The notes under the pieces were generated by a model that saw only the letters and a program-made list of their open reading frames with translations, ran no database searches and was not told the DNA's origin. Made by a program: the position numbers and the translations under genes. A stretch of DNA of 6,760 bases. It comes from Actinomycetes bacterium. GTDB lineage: Bacteria > Actinomycetota > Acidimicrobiia > Acidimicrobiales > Palsa-688. Shown here one piece after another: positions 1 through 6,117 of the stretch; within the stretch, counting starts at the first letter, position 1, and each line of letters opens with the position of its first letter. The DNA lies in the NCBI GenBank assembly GCA_021808425.1, contig JAKBBS010000174.1, forward strand, positions 1 through 6,760. Reading direction: 5' to 3'.

Positions 1-1755
1 GTCTTGGGTAGAGCCCGGCATGTTCGCCCGCTCCTCTACCGATGCCAAGTCGTCCATCGTCGCTGTGAGAAGTCTGCACGGAGCCCGACCCAGATCGGCG
101 TAGACAGCGGCAATCGCCGCCTCGGCTGTAACCGCCTCGCCGGTCCCGGCGACTTCGCGGACTCTTCCAAGCAGCCGGGCGGACGATTCCTCGTTCGGAC
201 GGGCACCTATCTCGCGTTGCGCTTCTAGATCCGATCCGCTCAGCACCCCAGCGACGGTCGGCAGGTCGTGCGTGCTCACCGCCCCCATTGATAACTCCGG
301 CCACGCTTCGGTTCGTGCGTCCTCGAACCACCAAAGCCGGTACGAGAGAATCCGGCGAGATGCGAGCTCTTCTCGTACACCTTCCTCGACGGTGCCGAGA
401 TCCTCGCCGACCACGAAGGCCCCGGCGCGTTCGGCCTCCAACGAAAGGATGTTGAGCAGGTCGTCGTGTGGGTAGCGGACGTAAAGCCCGTCGGTGGCGG
501 AATGCCCGGCCGGAATCCAAAAGAGGCGCCACAACCCCATGATGTGGTCGATGCGGATGCCCTTCGCATGCCCGAAAGTTGCCCGCAAGGCGCTGATCCA
601 CGGGCGGTAGCCGCTGCTTCTCAGCCTCCATGGGTCGAACGGGGCGAGTCCCCAGTCTTGTCCCAAAGTGTTGAACTCGTCGGGAGGCGCACCGACCCTT
701 GCGTTTTCGACGAAGCTTTCACGATACAGCCAGGCGTCTGCGCCGTTCGGGTCCACTCCCACCGCCAAGTCGGCGACCACGCCAAGGTCAGCGGCGGCGT
801 TAGCGAGCTGGTCGTCCAGCAGCCACTGCAGCCAGCTGTGGAATCTGACACGGCGAGCGAAGTCCGCCTCTTTCACCGACTCGTCTGCATAGGCCCCCGC
901 CGGCGTCTGAAGGTGTTCCGGCCATTCCCGCCATGCCGTGCCGTAGCGTTCGGTTAGAGCGCAGAAGGTGGCGTACAGGGCGAGGTCCGCCCCTTGGTGG
1001 TCAATGTATGCCTGCAGCGAAGCGTCCGTCGCGTACCCATCCCGCGCAGCGAAGATCGCCTCCAGCGCTTTCGACTTCGCCTCCCAGACTTGGTTGTGGT
1101 CGATCCGCCGATCGGAGTTGAGGCGCATGGCGCGTTCAGCAGACTCAGCCACTTCGGCGATACCGCCGCATCCCGGGACCTCGTCGACGGCCAGATACAG
1201 CGGATTCCTGAAGCTGCGGCTGCCCGGATAGTAGGGGCTCGGCTCGATTCGAGCTCCCGGGCTCGGAGCGTGAAGCGGGTTCACCATCGCGAAAGTCGCG
1301 CCAAGGCTTCGTGACCACCTGGATAGCCGAGCGAGATCGGCTAGGTCGCCGATACCCCAGCTGCGACGTGACCTCGCTGCGTAGAGCTGGACGGCGAAAC
1401 CCCACTGCCTTCGTTCGGGGTCCGCTACCGTTCCCGGGCTGACGATGAGCGGGTAGGGGTCCTTGCCGTTTGGACTGAAGTGGTGATATCCGGTTGGCAA
1501 ATGGACAGGGAGGGGACCGTCGCCAACTTCGATTTGCGACCCGTCCTCCAAGTCGACGACACCCGAACCCAAGGACGGCAGCTCGTGGTCGGTTCTCACT
1601 GTGACCGCGAGCGGCGGCGGCGGTTCACCTGTATCAGCCCCCATCGAGTGGAGCACGGCGCTTACCGCCTCCTGGGAGGCTTCGTGCCATCCGCCGCCTA
1701 CATCATGGAAGCCTGTCGACACCCCCCATCTGGTTGGATCCGCCCGGTTGGTCAC
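1..1755 (-). CDS. malQ: 4-alpha-glucanotransferase (amylomaltase, GH77), C-terminus cut by window edge
   Basis: This is a cytoplasmic glucanotransferase that moves maltosyl or longer alpha-1,4-glucan chains between acceptors in maltodextrin and glycogen metabolism. I translated 585 codons without a stop; the missing end is probably some tens of residues. GH77 landmarks appear in order: 'WGIGDL' after the N-terminal region, 'SPYYPGSRSFRNPLYL', 'DPNGADAWLYRESF', 'GAPPDEFNTLGQDWGLAPFDPW', 'GIRIDHIMGLWRLFWIP', 'VVGEDLGTVE' and 'STHDLPT'. By family alignment the nucleophile is Asp403 (IDH), the acid/base is Glu451 (GEDLG) and the third carboxylate is Asp497 (THD). The start is the GTG at 1755-1753: an in-frame TAG lies four codons upstream, and a -10-like TAGGTT sits 6 nt before it. 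No Shine-Dalgarno is visible, consistent with a leaderless mRNA. It diverges from the DUF72-hydrolase gene, and no other sugar gene is in view. Confidence 0.95.
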   Translation of the reverse strand, partial: MTNRADPTRWGVSTGFHDVGGGWHEASQEAVSAVLHSMGADTGEPPPPLAVTVRTDHELPSLGSGVVDLEDGSQIEVGDGPLPVHLPTGYHHFSPNGKDPYPLIVSPGTVADPERRQWGFAVQLYAARSRRSWGIGDLADLARLSRWSRSLGATFAMVNPLHAPSPGARIEPSPYYPGSRSFRNPLYLAVDEVPGCGGIAEVAESAERAMRLNSDRRIDHNQVWEAKSKALEAIFAARDGYATDASLQAYIDHQGADLALYATFCALTERYGTAWREWPEHLQTPAGAYADESVKEADFARRVRFHSWLQWLLDDQLANAAADLGVVADLAVGVDPNGADAWLYRESFVENARVGAPPDEFNTLGQDWGLAPFDPWRLRSSGYRPWISALRATFGHAKGIRIDHIMGLWRLFWIPAGHSATDGLYVRYPHDDLLNILSLEAERAGAFVVGEDLGTVEEGVREELASRRILSYRLWWFEDARTEAWPELSMGAVSTHDLPTVAGVLSGSDLEAQREIGARPNEESSARLLGRVREVAGTGEAVTAEAAIAAVYADLGRAPCRLLTATMDDLASVEERANMPGSTQD

Positions 1756-1761
1756 ACCGCC

Positions 1762-1767
1762 AACCTA
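1762..1767 (-). promoter_or_regulatory. malQ: -10-like box for leaderless malQ transcript
   Basis: The minus strand reads TAGGTT, matching the actinobacterial TANNNT -10 pattern. Exactly 6 nt (1761-1756) separate it from the GTG start, the spacing expected if transcription begins at the first base of the start codon. No convincing -35 is visible, which is common in high-GC actinobacteria. It overlaps the -10-like box of the divergent gene by two bases. Confidence 0.5.
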
Positions 1768-1771
1768 GCCT
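1766..1771 (+). promoter_or_regulatory. -10-like box for leaderless DUF72-hydrolase transcript
   Basis: The plus strand reads TAGCCT (TANNNT), followed by exactly 6 nt (1772-1777) and then the GTG at 1778. This mirrors the malQ arrangement on the other strand. The two boxes together form AACCTAGCCT at 1762-1771, centred on a shared CTAG. No Shine-Dalgarno precedes the GTG. An out-of-frame ATG at 1776 overlaps the start and is not used by the long ORF. Confidence 0.5.
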
Positions 1772-1777
1772 TGCGAT

Positions 1778-3703
1778 GTGAGCGCATTCGAGGGGCCAGC
1801 GGGAATCTCCGCCGAGCCGGCTGGCCGGTCGCCAGACGGAGGGCGAGCCGACTTCGCGGCCGTGCACGTCGGGGACTCGAGGATCCTTTTCGGGACTGCT
1901 TCGTGGGCGGACAAACGGCTCGTGCGGGCAGGGACGTTCTATCCGAGCAAGTCGATGGGCGCAGCGGAGAGGCTCCGTTTCTATTCATCTGAGTTTTCGG
2001 TCTGCGAGGTCACCACGACATATCGTTACCCGCCGACGAGAGAGGTTACCTCGAAGTGGGCGGAGCGCTCCGTCGACGGATTCGTCTTCGACGTATGCGC
2101 CTGGTCGCTTCTCACTTACGGTGCCGCTGTCCACGATTCGCTGTGGCCGGACTTGCAGGACGCGATCCTCCCCCGGTTCAAGGACACCCGGCGGCTGTAC
2201 GCAAGCCACCTGCCGGCCGAGGTGCTCGACGAATGCTTTGAGCGGTTCCGCTACGCACTCCTTCCCCTATTCGATGCAGGGCGCCTAGGGGCGGTCGTCT
2301 TGCGCTATCCGGCGTGGTTCTCGCCTCGGCCGGCGAATCTTGATGCTTTGGAGCGTGCCGCAGCCCACCTCGAAGGGTTCCGTGTGGTAGTCGACGTCCC
2401 AGGTACCGGGTGGTATCCGACGGCGGAACGCGACGGGCTCCTGGATTGGCTGGAGGAACGTGACCTCGCCTTGGCGTGCACGGCCGCCCCACCCCAAGAG
2501 CCGGGGGTTCGAGGCGGCTCGATCGCAGGCACCTCAGATCTGGCTTTCATAAGGTTCACAGGAACGCCTGATCCGGCAGGCAACCGGGGACGGTCGGCTC
2601 ACCGCTACAGCCCGGCCGAGCTCGAAGCATGGGTTTCGACCATCGACGACCTCGCCAGCTCCGCCAGCGAAGTTCACGTGATCATGGACAACGCCGCCGG
2701 AGCGGCCCCCGTCGACAACGCTAGGGAGTTGGCCGGCCTCCTCTCGCGAAGCTTGACCAGTACGTCCCCGCCGCGAGGAGTTGAAGCCGCGACGACTAGA
2801 ACGCGATCGTCTAGGTTGGCGACGGTGAAAGCGGCGACAACACTGGTGAAGGGATCGTCCGGCTTCGATCTTGCTGTGCACCACCTTGGCGGCGACGGGC
2901 CGCCCCTGATGCTTGCGCACGCCACCGGCTTCCACGGACGCTGTTGGTCGACCGTCGCATCAGAGCTCACCGATCATTTCAGCGTATGGGCGCTCGACCA
3001 GAGAGGGCACGGATCGTCCGCTCGGCTGTCGGACGGCCGCTTCGCGTGGGATCTATTCGCTTCCGACCTGCTCCAAGTCGTCGAAACTATCGGCGGCGAC
3101 GGGTGGTGCGCGGGTGGCCATTCACTAGGCGGCGGGGTGGTGCTACTCGCCGAAGCTCGTTCCCCCGGCACTTTCGCCTCCATATGCTGCTATGAGCCGG
3201 TAGTCGTTCCTCCGCATCGACTAGAGGCCGCGCCGACCGGCGACGCCTCCGCCGAGACGCGTGGCCCGGTGTCGCTGGCGACACTTGCAAGGAAGCGGCG
3301 GGCGACGTTCGCGTCGCGGGATGCGGCTCTCGAGAATTACCGTTCGAAGCCACCTTTCTCCGCCTTCGAGCCCGCCGCCTTGGATGACTACGTGCGATAC
3401 GGCTTCATAGACGAACCCGACGGGTCGGTCAGCCTCGCTTGCAAGCCCGAGGACGAGGCGGCGGTGTTCGAGATGGCACCGTCGAGCCCCACCTGGGACC
3501 TGCTAGGAGATGTCAAGGCAAAGGTCACTGTGTTCGCCGGCAGGAAAGGTGGCGATCCCGTCGGGTTGTGGGCCGAGGCGATCGCCTCGCGGATACCTTC
3601 CGGGCGCTTCGAGGTGTTCGACTCGCTTGATCATTTCGGGCCGATGACCGCCCCACGCGCTGTTGGCCAGGCGTTTGCCCAGTCCCTGCTCTACTCGCCT
3701 TAA
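1778..3703 (+). CDS. DUF72 (YecE-like) domain fused to an alpha/beta hydrolase
   Basis: A 641-residue ORF with two domains. Residues about 35-325 resemble DUF72: 'RILFGTASW' (35-43), 'FYPSKSM' (54-60), 'CEVTTTYRYPP' (76-86), 'GFVFDVCAWSLLT' (101-113) and the closing 'VHVIMDNAAGAAPVDNAREL' (299-318). DUF72 proteins are TIM-barrel-like and their reaction is not settled. Residues about 360-641 are an alpha/beta hydrolase: oxyanion region 'HATGFHG' (381-387), 'LDQRGHGSS' (406-414), nucleophile elbow G447-H-S449-L-G451, probable acid Asp593, and histidine His619 in 'LDHFGPM'. The substrate cannot be told; likely cytoplasmic, as no signal peptide is seen. The 1778 GTG start is supported by a -10-like box 6 nt upstream; a later GTG at 1862 is possible. 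The linker 326-350 is low-complexity and contains a second possible start (GTG 2825). Either domain usually occurs alone, so this is a real fusion, a stop-codon loss, or an assembly error. Confidence 0.85.
   Translation: MSAFEGPAGISAEPAGRSPDGGRADFAAVHVGDSRILFGTASWADKRLVRAGTFYPSKSMGAAERLRFYSSEFSVCEVTTTYRYPPTREVTSKWAERSVDGFVFDVCAWSLLTYGAAVHDSLWPDLQDAILPRFKDTRRLYASHLPAEVLDECFERFRYALLPLFDAGRLGAVVLRYPAWFSPRPANLDALERAAAHLEGFRVVVDVPGTGWYPTAERDGLLDWLEERDLALACTAAPPQEPGVRGGSIAGTSDLAFIRFTGTPDPAGNRGRSAHRYSPAELEAWVSTIDDLASSASEVHVIMDNAAGAAPVDNARELAGLLSRSLTSTSPPRGVEAATTRTRSSRLATVKAATTLVKGSSGFDLAVHHLGGDGPPLMLAHATGFHGRCWSTVASELTDHFSVWALDQRGHGSSARLSDGRFAWDLFASDLLQVVETIGGDGWCAGGHSLGGGVVLLAEARSPGTFASICCYEPVVVPPHRLEAAPTGDASAETRGPVSLATLARKRRATFASRDAALENYRSKPPFSAFEPAALDDYVRYGFIDEPDGSVSLACKPEDEAAVFEMAPSSPTWDLLGDVKAKVTVFAGRKGGDPVGLWAEAIASRIPSGRFEVFDSLDHFGPMTAPRAVGQAFAQSLLYSP
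2812..2817 (+). promoter_or_regulatory. Internal -10-like box before possible stand-alone hydrolase start
   Basis: TAGGTT lies inside the linker between the DUF72 and hydrolase domains, 7 nt before an in-frame GTG (2825). The surrounding 11-mer CTAGGTTGGCG is identical to that at the malQ start on the minus strand. This spacing fits leaderless transcription of the hydrolase alone. The -35 region is not convincing. It is inferred from position and similarity only. Confidence 0.4.
2825..3703 (+). other. Possible nested start: alpha/beta hydrolase made alone
   Basis: The GTG at 2825-2827 is codon 350 of the fusion ORF. Starting there gives 292 residues, close to the usual size of a free alpha/beta hydrolase, and it begins about 10 residues before the first hydrolase-like segment (SGFDLAVHHLGGDG). 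No Shine-Dalgarno is present, but the -10-like TAGGTT 7 nt upstream would suit a leaderless mRNA. If used, the fusion protein and the free hydrolase could both be made from this locus. Confidence 0.35.
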
Positions 3704-3724
3704 GACTGGCCAGGCTGCGCTCTA

Positions 3725-4540
3725 ATGGCCTTGCCGATACCGACCTCCCTGTCGCCGTCGAAAGTGACCGCTTTCAAGGACTGCGCCCTCGCGTTTCGTC
3801 TGTCGAACATCGACCGTCTCCGGGAACCGCCTTCGCCTTATGCAGCCAAAGGCACCCTTGTGCATCGGGCCCTGGAACTGCTCATGTGGGAGGAGGACCC
3901 GCCTAATCGCACTCGAGACTCCGCCGTACGCAAGCTGACCGCTGCAGTGAGCGAAGTTCTTGACGGCGACGAGTACCGTGATCTAGCCCTTTCAGACGTG
4001 CAGCGGGCCGATTTCGTCGAGGACGCCGTTGGGCTGATAGACAACTACTTTCGCCTCGAGGACCCGAACGAGGTGCGCGTGCTCGGGACCGAGCTTCGCA
4101 TGTCCGCCCAGGTCGGATCGCTACGACTCTCGGGGATAATCGACCGTCTGGAGCTCGATGGCGCCGAGCTGGTCGTCACCGACTACAAGACCGGCCGAGC
4201 CCCGTCTGCCAACTTCGAGCAGTCGAAACTCGGCGGTGTCCACTTCTACGCCTTCCTCTGCCAGGCGGTGCTAGGTCGACGCCCCGACCGGGTACAGCTG
4301 CTTCACCTTCGTGAACCTCTGGCGATATCGGCCACGCCGTCCGAGCAGTCCGTACTTGCCCTACAACGACAGACGGGGGCCCTGTGGACGGCGGTCGTGT
4401 CAGCCTGCAACCGGGAAGACTTCCGGCCGAAACCCGGAAGGCTTTGCTCCTACTGCTCATACAGACAGTTCTGCCCTGCGGTCGGCGGAAGCCTCGAGCT
4501 CCTCCAGACACGCACCGACAAATCGATCCCACACACCTAA
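3725..4540 (+). CDS. RecB/AddB-type PD-(D/E)XK exonuclease with Fe-S cluster cysteines
   Basis: A 271-residue stand-alone nuclease domain of the PDDEXK_1 (RecB C-terminal) type, expected to cut DNA in repair or recombination. Visible motifs: 'SPSKVTAFKDC' (10-20), the usual N-terminal motif with Cys20; 'GTLVHRALE' (43-51) with His47; 'GIIDRLE' (137-143) with Asp140; 'VVTDYKTG' (150-157) giving the D153-x-K155 catalytic pair; a downstream 'FEQSKLGGVHFYAF' helix; and C-terminal C241-x2-C244-x5-C250. Cys20 plus these three form the four-cysteine arrangement that holds a 4Fe-4S cluster in AddB and Cas4. There is no helicase domain and the length is normal for actinobacterial free-standing members. 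It starts 21 bp after the fusion gene's stop, with no clear Shine-Dalgarno, so co-transcription is likely. With no cas1, cas2 or repeat array present, a Cas4 role is unlikely. Confidence 0.9.
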   Translation: MALPIPTSLSPSKVTAFKDCALAFRLSNIDRLREPPSPYAAKGTLVHRALELLMWEEDPPNRTRDSAVRKLTAAVSEVLDGDEYRDLALSDVQRADFVEDAVGLIDNYFRLEDPNEVRVLGTELRMSAQVGSLRLSGIIDRLELDGAELVVTDYKTGRAPSANFEQSKLGGVHFYAFLCQAVLGRRPDRVQLLHLREPLAISATPSEQSVLALQRQTGALWTAVVSACNREDFRPKPGRLCSYCSYRQFCPAVGGSLELLQTRTDKSIPHT

Positions 4541-4542
4541 AT

Positions 4543-5106
4543 ATGAGGACCATGCTGACAATCCCGATCCCACGCGCCTTTGAGCCTCTTGACAGTACGG
4601 TAGACATCTTCTTTGACGAGCGTTTGCGGTCGAGCCGTGTGCTCGACGTGATCATGTACAGCGCGAGTGCGGTGGGCGACCACGGGGTCGTTTGGCTCGC
4701 CTTGGCGGGGGTCCAAGCCGCCCGGCGCGCTCAACGCGGAGCGGCGTGGAAGAGGCGCTTCACCCGGGTAGCTGTCGGCCTCGCCGTCGAGTCCGTCGTC
4801 GTCAACGGGCCGGTCAAACTGCTGTTCCGGCGAAGTCGTCCAGTCCACTTGGGCCCACGACCTTTGCATTTGCGTCAACCGCGAACAAGTAGCTTCCCGA
4901 GCGGCCATGCCGCTGCAGCGTTCTTCGGCGCCGCCTTGCTACGCGACGACGACCAGGCCTGGCCGATCTATTACGCGCTCGCTGTCGTAGTAGCAGCAAG
5001 CAGGATCCACGTACGCATCCACCACACATCCGACGTCATCGGCGGCGTACTGACGGGAGTCGTCTTGGGAGAGACTCTGCGCAAGCTTGTCCCCGTCGAA
5101 GAATGA
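4543..5106 (+). CDS. PAP2-superfamily membrane phosphatase
   Basis: A 187-residue type 2 phosphatidic acid phosphatase-like protein. All three motifs are intact: K92-x6-R99-P100, P119-S-G-H122, and S153-R-x5-H160-x3-D164. His160 is the expected nucleophile and His122 the acid. Hydrophobic stretches near 45-60, 75-92, 120-132, 141-153 and 165-177 point to an integral membrane protein acting on a lipid phosphate or pyrophosphate such as phosphatidate or an isoprenyl diphosphate; the substrate cannot be told. The ATG at 4543 lies 2 bp after the nuclease stop, suggesting translational coupling. The ATG at 4552 is an alternative: GAGGA precedes it, but only 2 nt away. The frame stays open upstream to 4384, but that part overlaps the nuclease gene and looks unlike a protein. 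Confidence 0.88.
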   Translation: MRTMLTIPIPRAFEPLDSTVDIFFDERLRSSRVLDVIMYSASAVGDHGVVWLALAGVQAARRAQRGAAWKRRFTRVAVGLAVESVVVNGPVKLLFRRSRPVHLGPRPLHLRQPRTSSFPSGHAAAAFFGAALLRDDDQAWPIYYALAVVVAASRIHVRIHHTSDVIGGVLTGVVLGETLRKLVPVEE

Positions 5107-5150
5107 GGGCGCCGAGGAATGAGCAACACGACTACGGGGTTGGCTAAGGC

Positions 5151-5753
5151 ATGGCCCTAAGTTTCGCTGTCACCTGGGATTACCGCTGCCCGTTTGCCCG
5201 AATAGCGCACGACCACCTGCTGACTGGCCTCGAGGCCGGCGCTAACTGGAACGTCGGCTTCTGGGGGTTCTCGCTGGATCAGAGTCACGTCGAGGAAGGC
5301 CAGACTCCTGTTTGGGAGGAACCGGATCGCTATCCGGGGATGCTTCCCAACCTGGCCGGGATCGTCGTCAGGGACCGCCTGCCGGAGTCGTTCCGAAACG
5401 TCCACCGGGCCCTGTTCTCGGCCCGCCACGATGAGGCGCTCGATCTTCGCGACCCCTCGATCGTCGGTAAAGTGCTTGACCGGGCCGGCGTCGACGGCGC
5501 GAGCGTGCTCGGCGAGGTCAAGGCAGGCTGGCCGCTTCAGACCCTCAAAGCGGAGCACACGAAAGCGTCGGACGAACTGGAAGTCTTCGGGGTGCCGACG
5601 TTCGTCGTGGACCGCCAAGCTGTGTTCGTCCGCCTCATGCGCGGCCCCCAAGGCGACCCAGACTTGGCGATACGCACGATCGAACGTGTCCTAGACCTGG
5701 TATCAGGATGGCCGGAGCTCAATGAGTTCAAGCACACGACAGTCACGAACTGA
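5151..5753 (+). CDS. DsbA-family thioredoxin-fold protein with a single active-site cysteine
   Basis: A 200-residue protein of the cytoplasmic DsbA/FrnE-like group (the broad family that includes 2-hydroxychromene-2-carboxylate isomerases and mycothiol-linked nitroreductases). The N-terminal strand 'FAVTWDYRCPFARIAHDHL' carries the active site as C13-P-F-A16, so the second cysteine of CxxC is replaced by Ala. Cys13 is the only cysteine in the protein. The cis-proline loop is V148-P149-T150 in 'FGVPTFVVD', and an alpha-helical insert lies between. No signal peptide is seen, so it should act in the cytoplasm. A monothiol site suits glutathione- or mycothiol-type chemistry rather than disulfide formation, which is inference. 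An in-frame TAA at 5145 makes the ATG at 5151 the first possible start. It lies 44 bp after the phosphatase gene and has no clear Shine-Dalgarno. Confidence 0.87.
   Translation: MALSFAVTWDYRCPFARIAHDHLLTGLEAGANWNVGFWGFSLDQSHVEEGQTPVWEEPDRYPGMLPNLAGIVVRDRLPESFRNVHRALFSARHDEALDLRDPSIVGKVLDRAGVDGASVLGEVKAGWPLQTLKAEHTKASDELEVFGVPTFVVDRQAVFVRLMRGPQGDPDLAIRTIERVLDLVSGWPELNEFKHTTVTN
5714..5717 (+). promoter_or_regulatory. Ribosome binding site inside the end of the DsbA-family gene
   Basis: GGAG ends 4 nt before the ATG at 5722. It supports that start for the small downstream gene, which has no other in-frame ATG, GTG or TTG before its conserved part, and it implies coupling to translation of the upstream gene. 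Confidence 0.5.
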
Positions 5754-6033
5754 GCGGGCGGGTACCGTCGCCGGGCGGGACTCGCTAAGCGCTACCGGTG
5801 TAAGTGCCGGCGAGGAGGTCAGATGGCAGCCGACCCCCGGTGGCCGCTGGCACGCCGGCAGTGTCCTCGGACTCGAACGTGACGGAAGCTTCGCGGTCTG
5901 TGACGCCAACGGAGCGCGGCGAAGCCTTCACATCGACCGTCTTCAAGTCCGGCGCAGCGATCGAAGCGCTTCGAGCTCGTGGGAGCCGCTCAGCGTGAGG
6001 ATGTCACGGGTAGAGCAGCTGACGCTTTTGTAG
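5722..6033 (+). CDS. Small SH3-like protein with C-terminal QLTLL, function unknown
   Basis: A 103-residue protein whose start overlaps the end of the DsbA-family gene by 32 bp in another frame. Residues 1-28 are polar and look disordered. Residues about 29-77 ('GEEVRWQPTPGGRWHAG', 'VLGLERDGSFAVCDANGARRSLHIDRLQVR') alternate in the manner of a small SH3/Tudor-like beta barrel. The tail 87-103 reads 'WEPLSVRMSRVEQLTLL'. I recognise this layout from uncharacterised actinobacterial proteins but know no established function. The final Q99-L-T-L-L103 resembles the sliding-clamp-binding peptide of DNA polymerases and repair proteins (QLxLF/L). A DNA-replication or repair role is an inference from that tail and from the nuclease in the same gene cluster. 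The domain-like pattern and the upstream GGAG argue that it is a true gene. Confidence 0.75.
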   Translation: MSSSTRQSRTERAGTVAGRDSLSATGVSAGEEVRWQPTPGGRWHAGSVLGLERDGSFAVCDANGARRSLHIDRLQVRRSDRSASSSWEPLSVRMSRVEQLTLL

Positions 6034-6117
6034 TCGCCTGCGACAAACAGGCCCCGCGCGATCACGTGAAAGTGGTGAAATCGGTCAAGTAACGACATAG
6101 CGGGTTCGACAGCTCGG

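Noticed and set aside
466..957. A 163-codon open frame on the plus strand within malQ.
   Set aside because: It is antisense to an unbroken GH77 frame containing all catalytic motifs; long antisense frames are expected in GC-rich coding DNA.
3664..3715. TGGCCAGGC repeated at 3664-3672 and 3707-3715 around the end of the fusion gene.
   Set aside because: Short GC-rich direct repeats like this are frequent here; one copy is coding, and neither forms a terminator with a T tract.
3725..4540. The nuclease as a Cas4 or defence-system component.
   Set aside because: The four-cysteine, DxK layout is shared with ordinary RecB/AddB-type nucleases, and no CRISPR repeats, cas genes, helicase or other defence partners are in the window.
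4176..4655. A 159-codon minus-strand frame across the nuclease/PAP2 junction.
   Set aside because: It is a shadow of two plus-strand genes with intact catalytic motifs and has no family-like features of its own.
5131..5150. GGTTGGC before the DsbA-family ATG as a third copy of the leaderless initiation box.
   Set aside because: The TA of TANNNT is missing (GGGGTT) and the spacing to the ATG is 9 nt, so it does not fit the other two sites.
5119..5160. A 13-codon ORF (ATG at 5119, stop at 5158) between the PAP2 and DsbA-family genes, overlapping the latter's start; possible leader peptide.
   Set aside because: Its GAGGA lies directly against the ATG, too close to work, the peptide shows no repeated regulatory codons, and no hairpin structure supports attenuation.
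5157..5651. A 164-codon minus-strand frame opposite the DsbA-family gene.
   Set aside because: The plus frame carries the Cys13 and cis-Pro motifs, while the minus frame has no recognisable domain.
6062..6069. 8-bp palindrome TCACGTGA in the gap before the secreted-repeat gene, as an operator.
   Set aside because: A single short palindrome is common by chance and no promoter elements are placed around it.
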